A DNA stretch of 64,000 bases from Methanobrevibacter sp. TLL-48-HuF1 (lineage in GTDB: Archaea; Methanobacteriota; Methanobacteria; Methanobacteriales; Methanobacteriaceae), in assembly GCF_023617305.1 (NCBI RefSeq), contig NZ_CP081485.1, positions 1,887,396 through 1,951,395 of the forward strand, read 5' to 3'. The notes below the pieces were generated by a model that was not told where the DNA came from, searched no databases, and was given only the letters and a program-made list of their open reading frames with translations. Positions 28,248 through 35,926 of the stretch are shown piece by piece. How positions within the stretch are numbered: position 1 is the first letter of the stretch; every line of letters begins with the position of its first letter. The position numbers and the translations under genes are program-made.

Positions 28248-29204
28248 TTGGTTTTTACAGTTGGTGTTTTTGGATCATGTGTGTCAAGGGATTTATTTAA
28301 TTCACAAATTGTTCCAAATTATAAAACTTTTTTTCAAATAATTTCTTATTCACAAAGAACATCTATCATTAGTTTGATGCAAAATAACATAAAATTTGAT
28401 GAAAAGGACATAATATTTGAAAATGATTACAATGATTCTATTAGGTATGATTTAAGTAAATGTTGGCTTTCTGAAATAGCAAATAATCCTCCAGATTATA
28501 TTATTATGGATGTTATTTATGAATTGATTTTTGGAATTTTAATTTTAGATGATGGAAATATTATTACAAATAATTATTGGGATTTACCAAAAACTAAGTT
28601 TTATGAAACTATCAAAGACAAATCAACTGCATTGACAATAATTGAGGATTCAAAAACTTATTTCAAATTATATGAAGAAAGTATAGATTTATTTTTTAAT
28701 TTTTTAAAAAATAATTGTCAATCTTCAAAGATTATTTTGAATTCTGCAAGATATGCAACAAAAATATTAAAAAAAGACAAGACAATTGTTGATGAAAGTG
28801 GAAATAGTTATTTGTTAAATGTTAATAGTTATATTGAAGATTTGGAGTTATACATAGAAAATAATTATGATGTTGAAATTATGTATTTTGGTAGAGATTA
28901 TTTAGCTGATGAATCTCATATTTGGGGTTCTGGTAGAACACATTATGAAAAGTCTTATTATTCAGATAAATTTAATCAGCTTAAACATATTGTTGAATTT
29001 GATAATATTTCAAAAAATTATCAATTTTTGGCAGATAAGAATTTAAATTATGAAAAAGAAATTGAGCATTTACTTTTCCAACAGAAAATTTTAAAAGAAA
29101 AATTAATTAAAATACATGATCAAAAAAAGTTTTATTGTAAAAATAATGGTGTTTTAAGAAAAGAAAATATGTTTTTAAAGAAAAAATTAGAAGAAAACTT
29201 ATAA
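28248..29204 (+). CDS. DUF6270 family protein, SGNH-hydrolase-like
   Basis: A 318-residue protein starting at TTG 28248 with a very good AAGGAGG 7 nt upstream. The N-terminal VGVFGSCVSRDLF is the hallmark I associate with DUF6270, a family found in polysaccharide gene clusters and resembling SGNH-type hydrolases/esterases. Conserved-looking positions further on include FGRDYLADESHIWGSGRTHY. The C-terminal 55 residues form a lysine-rich coiled coil. Its exact reaction is unknown; acyl transfer to or removal from surface sugars is a reasonable guess. It sits between two paralogous methyltransferase genes, so the three probably act on the same structure. Confidence 0.7.
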   Translation: MVFTVGVFGSCVSRDLFNSQIVPNYKTFFQIISYSQRTSIISLMQNNIKFDEKDIIFENDYNDSIRYDLSKCWLSEIANNPPDYIIMDVIYELIFGILILDDGNIITNNYWDLPKTKFYETIKDKSTALTIIEDSKTYFKLYEESIDLFFNFLKNNCQSSKIILNSARYATKILKKDKTIVDESGNSYLLNVNSYIEDLELYIENNYDVEIMYFGRDYLADESHIWGSGRTHYEKSYYSDKFNQLKHIVEFDNISKNYQFLADKNLNYEKEIEHLLFQQKILKEKLIKIHDQKKFYCKNNGVLRKENMFLKKKLEENL

Positions 29205-29228
29205 TTTTAATATTTTTTAATGTAATTA

Positions 29229-29264
29229 GATAATGTTTTTATAGCTAAAAAACAAAATAATTGT
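29229..29264 (+). pseudogene. Possible scrap of a third methyltransferase copy
   Basis: In the 141-bp gap before the second methyltransferase, the frame GAT AAT GTT TTT ATA GCT AAA AAA CAA AAT AAT reads DNVFIAKKQNN. This resembles the C-terminal DCVLIARKQYGVNNN of the paralog at 27,606. There is no start and a stop lies directly upstream, so this is at most a recombination scar. The match is short and could be chance. Confidence 0.25.
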
Positions 29265-29345
29265 AATAGATATAATTTATATCAAAGGTCGAATAAAATT
29301 GGTATAATTTAGTCTTAATTTTAGAGAGAATTAATTGGTGATAAC

Positions 29346-29951
29346 ATGCATAAGTCTAGTCATGATAAAATGAGTTGGTTTAAAAATACTTATCTTAATG
29401 ATAATGATTTTTTAGATATATTGGATGTTGGTTCTTTAGATACAAGTGGTACTAATTATAATTATAAATCTATTTTTAATAGTTCTAATTGGACTTATCA
29501 GGGTTTAGATTTTGAAAAAGGGGCTAATGTGGATATTGTTGTTGATGATATTTACAATTGGTATGAAGTTGAAGACAATAGCTATGATGTTGTTGTTTCA
29601 GGTCAATTTTTTGAACATTTAGGTTTCTTCTGGCTTACAATGGCTGAAATTGACAGAGTTTTAAGGCCTGGTGGTTTTTGCTGTATTATTGCTCCTAGTG
29701 GAGGACCTAAACATGGTGATGCAGATACTGACTGCTATCGTTTTTATGAAGATGGTATGAGGGCATTAGCTAAATATGTTGATTTTGAAGTTATTCATGT
29801 TTCTACAAATGCTGATGCTAAACCTTGGTGTGATACATGTCTTGTTGCTAAAAAAACAGGTTCTTTAGTAAATAGTGGAGATAATTTAGAAAGAAGAATG
29901 AATAATCTTGAAAATAAATTAGATGCGATTCTAAATTCAATTAAAAAATAA
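29346..29951 (+). CDS. Class I SAM methyltransferase, paralog 2
   Basis: A 201-residue paralog of the protein at 27,606, with the same order of motifs: MHKSSHDKM start, LDVGSLDTSGTNYNY, LDFEKGANVDIVVDDIYNW, YDVVVSGQFFEHL, LRPGGFCCIIAPSGGPKHGD. It ends with the same C-terminal coiled coil (LERRMNNLENKLDAIL). The start is ATG with GGTGAT 3 nt upstream. Divergence from paralog 1 is moderate, so the pair probably has different acceptors. The gap before it contains a TATA-like AATTTATATC (29274-29283), so it may have its own promoter. The acyltransferase gene follows closely. Confidence 0.82.
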   Translation: MHKSSHDKMSWFKNTYLNDNDFLDILDVGSLDTSGTNYNYKSIFNSSNWTYQGLDFEKGANVDIVVDDIYNWYEVEDNSYDVVVSGQFFEHLGFFWLTMAEIDRVLRPGGFCCIIAPSGGPKHGDADTDCYRFYEDGMRALAKYVDFEVIHVSTNADAKPWCDTCLVAKKTGSLVNSGDNLERRMNNLENKLDAILNSIKK

Positions 29952-29965
29952 TTATTGTGGTTTTT

Positions 29966-30778
29966 ATGGAGTCAGTTAGTAATATTGATCAAATTGGGAA
30001 TTTAAAGCAAAATAATTTTATTGGTAGACCAGAATTTGTTAATTCCAATGTTACTTTTAGAGGTAAAGGTAATTTATTTTATTGTGAACGTGAGGTTAAG
30101 TTAGTTAATGCAAATATACGTTTTGAAGGTAATAATTCGTTAGTTTATTTATCTTCCACTCCTAATTCACAATATCCTTTGAATTTACAGGTTTATCATG
30201 ATTCAGTTGTCTTTTTTGGTCGTGATAATAATATGACTGCTCCTTTAAACATCAATGTTCAGGAACATCAGAATTTAGTTATTGGTGATGATTGTAATAT
30301 TGGTAGTGGTACAAATATTAGAACTTCTTTTGCTTATCCGATATATTTATCCAAAACTAAAGAAAGGATTAATTTTCCGGGTTCTGTTCTTATTGGGGAT
30401 CATGTGTGGTTAGGTCATTTGGCTTATATATCTTCAGGAGTTGTTTTAGGTTCTGGTTCTATTGTAGATAATAATGCATTTGTCCCTCCTAACTGTAAAG
30501 GATTGTCTAATTCTTTTTTGAGCGGTAATCCTGTACAAATTATTCAAGAAAATGTTTTTTTTACTAAAGATTATTTAGGTGCTTTCAGTGAATCAGAGTC
30601 TGAAAGTGTTAATAGTTATGTAAGTGATGTTTTTATTTATAATGTCATTCCAAATGAATCACTTTACTTTCCTAAAATTGACGAAACATTAAAATGTTTG
30701 AATGTTGATGATTCTCTGGATTTTATTCAGAAATTATTTGTCCAAAATAAAAGAAAAAATAGATTTGCAATAAAATAA
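29966..30778 (+). CDS. Left-handed beta-helix acyltransferase (hexapeptide repeat)
   Basis: About 270 residues. The middle of the protein shows hexapeptide-repeat spacing: NLVIGDDCNIGSGTNIRTS, VLIGDHVWLGHLAYISSGVVLG and SGSIVDNNAFVPP. These are followed by the SGNPVQII turn that usually closes the LbH domain. It likely acetylates or otherwise acylates a sugar of the surface polymer. ATG 29966 is preferred over GTG 29957 because GTGG precedes it with the same spacing as at 21,166. The last 70 residues are an unassigned helical tail. It ends close to the convergent small secreted protein gene and shares a terminator with it. Confidence 0.78.
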   Translation: MESVSNIDQIGNLKQNNFIGRPEFVNSNVTFRGKGNLFYCEREVKLVNANIRFEGNNSLVYLSSTPNSQYPLNLQVYHDSVVFFGRDNNMTAPLNINVQEHQNLVIGDDCNIGSGTNIRTSFAYPIYLSKTKERINFPGSVLIGDHVWLGHLAYISSGVVLGSGSIVDNNAFVPPNCKGLSNSFLSGNPVQIIQENVFFTKDYLGAFSESESESVNSYVSDVFIYNVIPNESLYFPKIDETLKCLNVDDSLDFIQKLFVQNKRKNRFAIK

Positions 30779-30812
30779 GGATTTGAAGGTTATTTTTAAC
30801 CTATATATCCTT
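30777..30812. terminator. Bidirectional hairpin between convergent genes
   Basis: Nested inverted repeats: an outer AAGGAT / ATCCTT (30777-30782 and 30807-30812) and an inner AGGTTA / TAACCT with loop TTTT (30787-30802). They lie between the convergent acyltransferase and small secreted protein genes, and overlap the stop of the latter. Confidence 0.5.
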
Positions 30813-31284
30813 GATTTGCAGGTCTTAGGCTTGTAATAATTTCAGCAGCTATTTTTGAAGAATAATCATTTTTATTATCATAGTTCAGTATCCACATACG
30901 ATAATTTGTATTATCTTTTTCAAAGAATAATTGTGTTGAATTAGTATAATTTGTTTCACGATAGGTTACATATACATTAATATCATCTATTTTTTGAGTT
31001 TCATTGCCTACTGTAAAATTATCTTTTAGAGCTTTTTGGAAATAGGTTTTAATTGAAACATTGTCATTTAAATGAGTTATATTTATAGTTATATTGTTAC
31101 TTTTATCGTAGAGGCTTATTGTATTTTTACTTTCATTAGTAATATTGAAATTGTCAGGCAAATCAAACTTGGCACCTTCGAATTCTATTTTGTTTGAATT
31201 AAAATCAAAACCATTGTAATTGTATAAATTGACCTCTACCATTAATAAAATCAGTATAATTAATAATAAATATAGTTTTTTCAT
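30796..31284 (-). CDS. Small membrane-anchored or secreted protein of unknown function
   Basis: About 162 residues. The N terminus is a hydrophobic helix (MKKLYLLLIILILLMVEVNL) that acts as signal or membrane anchor. The exported part is rich in Asn, Thr and Lys with several N-x-S/T sequons. It carries a PsbP/DUF-like pattern: GAKFDLPDNFNIT, YFQKALKDNFTV and a terminal IITSLRP. I recognise no named family. Start ATG 31284 is chosen because GGTGA lies 7 nt upstream; the longer TTG reading starts within that site. It is the only minus-strand gene inside the glycan island and might be an insertion between the acyltransferase and the last glycosyltransferase. Confidence 0.65.
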   Translation of the reverse strand: MKKLYLLLIILILLMVEVNLYNYNGFDFNSNKIEFEGAKFDLPDNFNITNESKNTISLYDKSNNITINITHLNDNVSIKTYFQKALKDNFTVGNETQKIDDINVYVTYRETNYTNSTQLFFEKDNTNYRMWILNYDNKNDYSSKIAAEIITSLRPANQGYIG

Positions 31285-31379
31285 AATTCTCACCATCAAA
31301 AGCTTTATTATCTTTGGTAGATATATTATTATATTAATGGTTATATCTGATATATTTTTGGGATTATTTTTTAAAATAG

Positions 31380-34013
31380 TGGGGGGCTATAAAAATTCAT
31401 GATAAATTTTTATTTTCTGTTATAATTGCAGCACATAACTCTGATTTGTATTTAAAAAAAGCATTTGATTCTGTTATTAGTCAAAGTTTGGATTTTGAAA
31501 AAAATATTCAAATTATTGTAGTTAATGATGGAAGTACGGATAATACAGAAGAAATGTGTTTGAAATATAGGGTTAGATATCCTCAAAATATTAAGTATAT
31601 ATCAACTAAAGATTGTTTTGGCCCAGCACATGCTAGAAATCAGGGATTAAAAGAAGCACAAGGAAAATATATTAATTTTTTAGACAGTGATGATTATATA
31701 AGCCATAATACATTTAAAGATGTTTATAATTTCTTTGAAAAACATTATTCAGAAATTGATGTTGTTTCAATTCCAATATATTATTTTGGATCACAAAAAG
31801 GTAATCACCCTTTAAATTTTAAATTTAAAAAAACAGAAGTTGTTGATTTATTGAAACAACCGGAATTTATTCAATTATCCGGACCTTCTTCATTTTTTAA
31901 AGCAGAAGCTATTGAAAATATTAAATTTAATGATAAATTACAAACTGCTGAAGATGCATTTTTTGTTAATCAGGTTCTTTTAAATAAACTAAAATTAGGG
32001 CTTGTTAAAAGCGGATCTTATTTTTATAGAAAATTTGAAGCTAAAAATTCTCTTCTTGATTATTCAAGTAAAACTAAAGAGTACTATATTTCTAGAATTA
32101 AACAGTTTCATTTTAAATTAATTGAATGTTCTAAAAGAGATTATGGTGAAGTTTTAAAGTTTATTCAATATGTATTGATGTATGATTTGCAATGGCTTTT
32201 CAAAATTAAAAAAATTGACCATATTTTAAGTTATGATGAAATTTATGAACTTTACATCAATCTGATTTTTATTTTGCAAAATATTGATGATGATGTGATA
32301 TATAATCAAAAAAATATTCAAAATCAGCTTAAAACACATATATTCTTTTTAAAATATTTAGGTAATGATTATTTAGCTAATTGTGATTGTAAATATAGAA
32401 AACAAGTTTATAATGATATTCTTGATAAGTTATCATTAAATCAGGTGTTCATTGATATTTTTGAGATACAAAATAATGTTATTTATGTTTCAGGATTTAT
32501 TACTACATTTTTCAATAAAAAAGATAAGGTTTTTGCCTTTGTTAATGATAAGATTTTTGAAACTAAAGAGTTGAAATATCCACAAAGAGATAGGTTTTCT
32601 CTAAATTTTGAATATGCCTACAATAATGATTTTGAGCTTTTTATTCCAATTACTTCAAAAAATCTTAAAATCCAATTTAAAACGGATGTTAATGATTTTA
32701 AAGATCTTGAAATAAAATTTAATAGGCCTTGCAGACTTTCAAATACCTCTAAATATTCACTTTCAAAAAATCACATTGCTAAGGTTAAAGGAAGTGTAAT
32801 AACTGTCAAACCAAAAAATTGGGTAAGAATATTGAAAAATGAGATTTCAACTATTTACACAATGTTGCATGAAACTAATCAGGGCTGGAGAACTGGTGTG
32901 ATATTTAGAATTGTTTATTTTATTTTATATCCGTTTTTATCATCTAGAAGAATTTGGATTTTTATGGATTTGCCTTATTTGGCTGATGATAATGGTATTA
33001 ATCTTTTTAAATATGCTGTTGGTATAAATGATGGTATTGAAAAGGTTTTTGTTTTAAATAAAGATAATTTTGCATTTGATGAAGTTTCTCAAATTGGAAA
33101 AACCATTGAATACGGTTCTATTAAACATAGGATATATGCTTTATTTGCAGAAAAGGTCATATCCTCCCATCCGGATAATGGTTTAGTATATCCATTTTGG
33201 GGTAATTATCCTTTTTTATCAGGTCTTGTTAAATTTAGGCTTGTATTTTTACAGCATGGTATTACAAAGGATAATATTTCAATGTGGCTTAATAAAGCGG
33301 ATAAAAACATTTCATTAATTGTAACGGCATCAAAACTGGAATTGCAATCATTTTTTAAGTATCCTTATAACTATCATAAAGATGTTCCTCAGTTATTGGG
33401 GTTTCCTAGATATGATGCTCTTGAAAAAAAGGAAGATTATAAAGAAATTGTAATTATGCCTTCCTGGAGGAGGCATTTCCATCATTCAACTAAAGAAAAA
33501 ATATTAAAATCAAATTACTTCAAAATATACAATACTTTAATTAATGATTCTCGTTTAATTGATTTTTGTAGAGAACATGGTTATAAATTGATTTTTAAAC
33601 CGCATCCAAATGTTTACAGATTCATTGAATTATTTGAAACTAATGATTATGTAACAATTGATTCAACTTCCAATAGTTATAATAATATTTTCACACATGC
33701 TTCTTTAGTAATAACAGATTATTCTTCAATAGCTTTTGATTTTGCTTATTTAAAAAAGCCAGTTATTTATTATCATTATGCTCAGGATTATCATTTTGAT
33801 ATTGAAGAGAGCTATTTTGATTATAAAACAATGGGTTTTGGAGAAGTTGTTGATAATCATGAAGAATTAATTGATTTGATAATGGAATATATTGAAAATG
33901 AATGTGAAATGAAAAATCAGTATATTAAAAGAGTCGATGATTTCTTTGAGTTTAGTGATAAAAATAATTGTAAAAGAGTCTATGAGGCTATTAAAAAGAT
34001 GGATTATGAGTAA
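31380..34013 (+). CDS. GT2 glycosyltransferase-CDP-glycerol glycerophosphotransferase fusion, start unresolved
   Basis: The frame opens after a TAG at 31377-31379. The GT2 fold begins at 31,404 (DKFLFSVIIAAHNS, VNDGSTDN, LDSDD), and a TagF-type domain fills the last 340 residues (QHGITKDN, MPSWRR, FKPHPN, TDYSSIAFDF). It is closely related to the tail of the gene at 14,914 but has one GT2 domain instead of two. No ATG, GTG or TTG lies in frame before the fold; the first is TTG 31446, which would delete the first beta strand. A GTG at 31379 is followed by a G tract and would be in frame if the tract had one G fewer. The alternatives are an ATT start at 31395, 8 nt after the G tract, or a frameshift. 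The gene could be phase-variable, mutated or mis-sequenced here. Confidence 0.75.
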   Translation, partial: WGAIKIHDKFLFSVIIAAHNSDLYLKKAFDSVISQSLDFEKNIQIIVVNDGSTDNTEEMCLKYRVRYPQNIKYISTKDCFGPAHARNQGLKEAQGKYINFLDSDDYISHNTFKDVYNFFEKHYSEIDVVSIPIYYFGSQKGNHPLNFKFKKTEVVDLLKQPEFIQLSGPSSFFKAEAIENIKFNDKLQTAEDAFFVNQVLLNKLKLGLVKSGSYFYRKFEAKNSLLDYSSKTKEYYISRIKQFHFKLIECSKRDYGEVLKFIQYVLMYDLQWLFKIKKIDHILSYDEIYELYINLIFILQNIDDDVIYNQKNIQNQLKTHIFFLKYLGNDYLANCDCKYRKQVYNDILDKLSLNQVFIDIFEIQNNVIYVSGFITTFFNKKDKVFAFVNDKIFETKELKYPQRDRFSLNFEYAYNNDFELFIPITSKNLKIQFKTDVNDFKDLEIKFNRPCRLSNTSKYSLSKNHIAKVKGSVITVKPKNWVRILKNEISTIYTMLHETNQGWRTGVIFRIVYFILYPFLSSRRIWIFMDLPYLADDNGINLFKYAVGINDGIEKVFVLNKDNFAFDEVSQIGKTIEYGSIKHRIYALFAEKVISSHPDNGLVYPFWGNYPFLSGLVKFRLVFLQHGITKDNISMWLNKADKNISLIVTASKLELQSFFKYPYNYHKDVPQLLGFPRYDALEKKEDYKEIVIMPSWRRHFHHSTKEKILKSNYFKIYNTLINDSRLIDFCREHGYKLIFKPHPNVYRFIELFETNDYVTIDSTSNSYNNIFTHASLVITDYSSIAFDFAYLKKPVIYYHYAQDYHFDIEESYFDYKTMGFGEVVDNHEELIDLIMEYIENECEMKNQYIKRVDDFFEFSDKNNCKRVYEAIKKMDYE

Positions 34014-34067
34014 CTGGATAATGAAATTAAAAAATCAGTTTTTACTGTTTATATTAAAATCGTTAAC

Positions 34068-34075
34068 TTTATATA
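34068..34075 (+). promoter_or_regulatory. TATA box of the tRNA-Leu gene
   Basis: TTTATATA lies 45 bp upstream of the tRNA and just after the end of the glycosyltransferase gene. It matches the archaeal TATA consensus and predicts a 5' leader of about 20 nt before the mature tRNA. Confidence 0.65.
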
Positions 34076-34120
34076 CTTTAAAAAACACATTTTTTAATAA
34101 CTACTTTTGTTATGTGTGAT

Positions 34121-34204
34121 GCGGGGGTGGTCGAGTGGTCAAAGGCGATAGGTTGAGGGCCTATTGGGTTAGTCCCTTCGCGGGTTCAAGTCCCGTCTCC
34201 CGCA
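34121..34204 (+). tRNA. tRNA-Leu (anticodon GAG)
   Basis: An 84-nt class II tRNA. The acceptor stem is GCGGGGG / CTCCCGC with discriminator A at 34204. The anticodon stem is ATAGG / CCTAT with loop TTGAGGG and anticodon GAG at 34155-34157. There is a long variable arm, and a T arm GCGGG-TTCAAGT-CCCGT. It reads CUC and CUU leucine codons. The 3' CCA is not encoded. It lies at the right end of the surface-glycan island; I see no attachment-site duplication. Confidence 0.95.
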
Positions 34205-34235
34205 CTTTAATTAATAAACTATTTTTCTGATTATT

Positions 34236-34541
34236 ATGTCTAATAAATACTTAAATGCAATTTCTTCATTAGATAATAATGTTTTTATAGATATTGAGGT
34301 TTCTCCAAATTCCAATAAATTTCAAATTTCAGGATTTAACGAATGGAGAAACAGATTTGAAATACGTATTAAGCAAGTTCCTCAAAAAGGCAAGGCCAAT
34401 AAGGAAATTGTAAAAGAATTATCTAAAATATTTAATTGTGATGTTAGTATTTCAAAAGGTGAGAAATCTTCTCAAAAAACAATTGTCTGTTATAATGTCA
34501 GTATTGATGATATATTGGAAAAATTAAGTGAAATTTTATAA
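34236..34541 (+). CDS. DUF167 family protein (YggU-like)
   Basis: A 101-residue soluble protein of the DUF167/YggU family. The family core is visible as VFIDIEVSPNSNKFQISG, then FEIRIKQVPQKGKANKEIV, then the VSISKGEKSSQKTI segment. The family is conserved in all domains, but its biochemical role is not established. The gene follows the tRNA by 31 bp and may be expressed from its promoter or from the A+T-rich spacer. No ribosome binding site is apparent, which fits a leaderless or tRNA-linked message. Confidence 0.85.
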   Translation: MSNKYLNAISSLDNNVFIDIEVSPNSNKFQISGFNEWRNRFEIRIKQVPQKGKANKEIVKELSKIFNCDVSISKGEKSSQKTIVCYNVSIDDILEKLSEIL

Positions 34542-34616
34542 ATGTAAAAAATAATTAACTATTTAACCAATTAAAACATAAGTTATTATTAATTAAATTA
34601 AGAGGGTGATAATTAG

Positions 34617-35468
34617 ATGAAAGCAGTAATTCCGGCAGCTGGTTTTGGGACTAGGTTTTTGCCAGCTACTAAAGCACAACCTAAAGAAATGTTGCCTGTT
34701 TTTGATAAACCTACTATTCAGTATGTTATTGAGGAAGCTGTAGCTTCAGGTATTGATGATATTTTAATTGTAACTGGTAAAAATAAACGTTCTATTGAAG
34801 ATCATTTTGATAAATCATTTGAATTGGAGTATACTTTAAAGCAGGCTGGTAAGACTAAATATTTAAAACAGGTTCAGGATATCACTGATTTGGCCGATAT
34901 TTGTTATATTCGTCAAAAAGAGCAAAAAGGATTAGGTGATGCAATTTATTGTGCCAAAAAACATGTGGGAGAGGAACCTTTTGCAGTAATGCTTGGAGAT
35001 ACAATAACGAAAGGAAAAACTCCATGTACAAAACAGTTAATAGATATTTACAACAAATACGAAGCATCAGCTATTTCTCTTGAAAAGGTACCTCAGGAAA
35101 AAGTGGAAAGATACGGTATAATTAAAGGAGAAGAAATAGAAACAGATGTTTATCAGATTGATGAACTTGTTGAAAAACCACCAGTTGATCAGGCACCGTC
35201 TAACTTAGCTATTATGGGAAGATATGTACTCACTCCAGACATTTTCGATAAAATCAAAGAAACCGGAGCTGGAGTTGGAGGAGAAATTCAGCTTACTGAT
35301 GCGCTGGCTAAATTAGATAAAATTTATGGAAATACCTTTGAAGGAAAAACCTATGATATAGGAAATCGTTTAGAATGGTTGAAAACATCTATAGAATTTG
35401 CAATGGATGATGAAGAATCTAAAAACGATTTAATCAGTTATATGAAAGATATTATAGCTTCAAATTAA
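34617..35468 (+). CDS. galU: UTP-glucose-1-phosphate uridylyltransferase
   Basis: A 283-residue cytoplasmic enzyme converting glucose-1-phosphate and UTP to UDP-glucose. The nucleotidyltransferase signature is at the N terminus (AAGFGTRFLPATKAQPKEML region). It is followed by the LGDTI metal and nucleotide site, VEKPP and a C-terminal GGEIQLTDA. Length and motifs are standard for GalU. The ribosome binding site is GGGTGAT, 6 nt before the ATG. UDP-glucose made here can feed the UDP-glucose dehydrogenase at 38,540 and the surface-glycan island. Confidence 0.92.
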   Translation: MKAVIPAAGFGTRFLPATKAQPKEMLPVFDKPTIQYVIEEAVASGIDDILIVTGKNKRSIEDHFDKSFELEYTLKQAGKTKYLKQVQDITDLADICYIRQKEQKGLGDAIYCAKKHVGEEPFAVMLGDTITKGKTPCTKQLIDIYNKYEASAISLEKVPQEKVERYGIIKGEEIETDVYQIDELVEKPPVDQAPSNLAIMGRYVLTPDIFDKIKETGAGVGGEIQLTDALAKLDKIYGNTFEGKTYDIGNRLEWLKTSIEFAMDDEESKNDLISYMKDIIASN

Positions 35469-35583
35469 ATATTTCCTATAACTTCTTTTTTTTAAACTTA
35501 ATTTTACCACAACATTTATATATTTTTGTGTATAAATTATGCTTTATATGTAAATATAATATATTTAGTATGAGTTGATTTAT

Positions 35584-35784
35584 ATGCTTAAAAAAATGGA
35601 TAAAATGGGTTATGGTGAAGATATGAATTATCAGATAGTGAATGCTATCAAAAAAATGAAGAGTCATAATGATAAATTATTTTATGAACAGTTATATCTC
35701 AGAAAAGATCCAGTAAAATACAATGAATTTAAGGATTGGTGTATTGAAAGAGGATATTTGAAAGATTTGTATAAAAAAGAGTAA
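35584..35784 (+). CDS. Small basic protein of unknown function
   Basis: A 66-residue soluble, Lys-rich protein (MLKKMDKMGYGEDMNY start, then FYEQLYLRKDPVKYNEFKDW). I do not recognise a family. The start is ATG 35584; a TTG nine bases earlier is possible. TATA-like CTTTATATG at 35542-35550 would serve as a promoter. In the +1 frame, starting before its stop, another protein-like reading (35,762-35,926) continues, so the gene may be the first half of a longer protein broken in the A6 run at 35773-35778. Confidence 0.5.
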   Translation: MLKKMDKMGYGEDMNYQIVNAIKKMKSHNDKLFYEQLYLRKDPVKYNEFKDWCIERGYLKDLYKKE

Positions 35785-35824
35785 TGAATGTCTTGAAGTG
35801 GCTACAGATTGTAGCCAGTTGAAA

Positions 35825-35926
35825 ATGCCTGCACCTGATGGTAAATTAAGATTAGCTATCGAACAGTTACTTTGTATTGGTTATAGGGAATTAGAAATAA
35901 GAAAAATATTAGGGTTTCATCATTAA
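35825..35926 (+). CDS. Small ORF or 3' part of a frameshifted gene
   Basis: A 33-codon ORF from ATG 35825 to TAA 35926 (MPAPDGKLRLAIEQLLCIGY...). Its frame is open further back to 35762. It reads SNECLEVATDCSQLK before the ATG, so it may be the downstream half of the preceding gene after a one-base slip. The reading LAIEQLLCIGYRELEIRKILGF looks like a helix-turn-helix-type sequence, but that is only an impression. It overlaps the convergent radical SAM gene by 18 bp. No good ribosome binding site is seen. Confidence 0.35.
   Translation: MPAPDGKLRLAIEQLLCIGYRELEIRKILGFHH

Noticed and set aside
34121..34204. tRNA-Leu as an integration site for the glycan island
   Set aside because: No integrase gene and no repeat of the tRNA 3' end was seen in the window.
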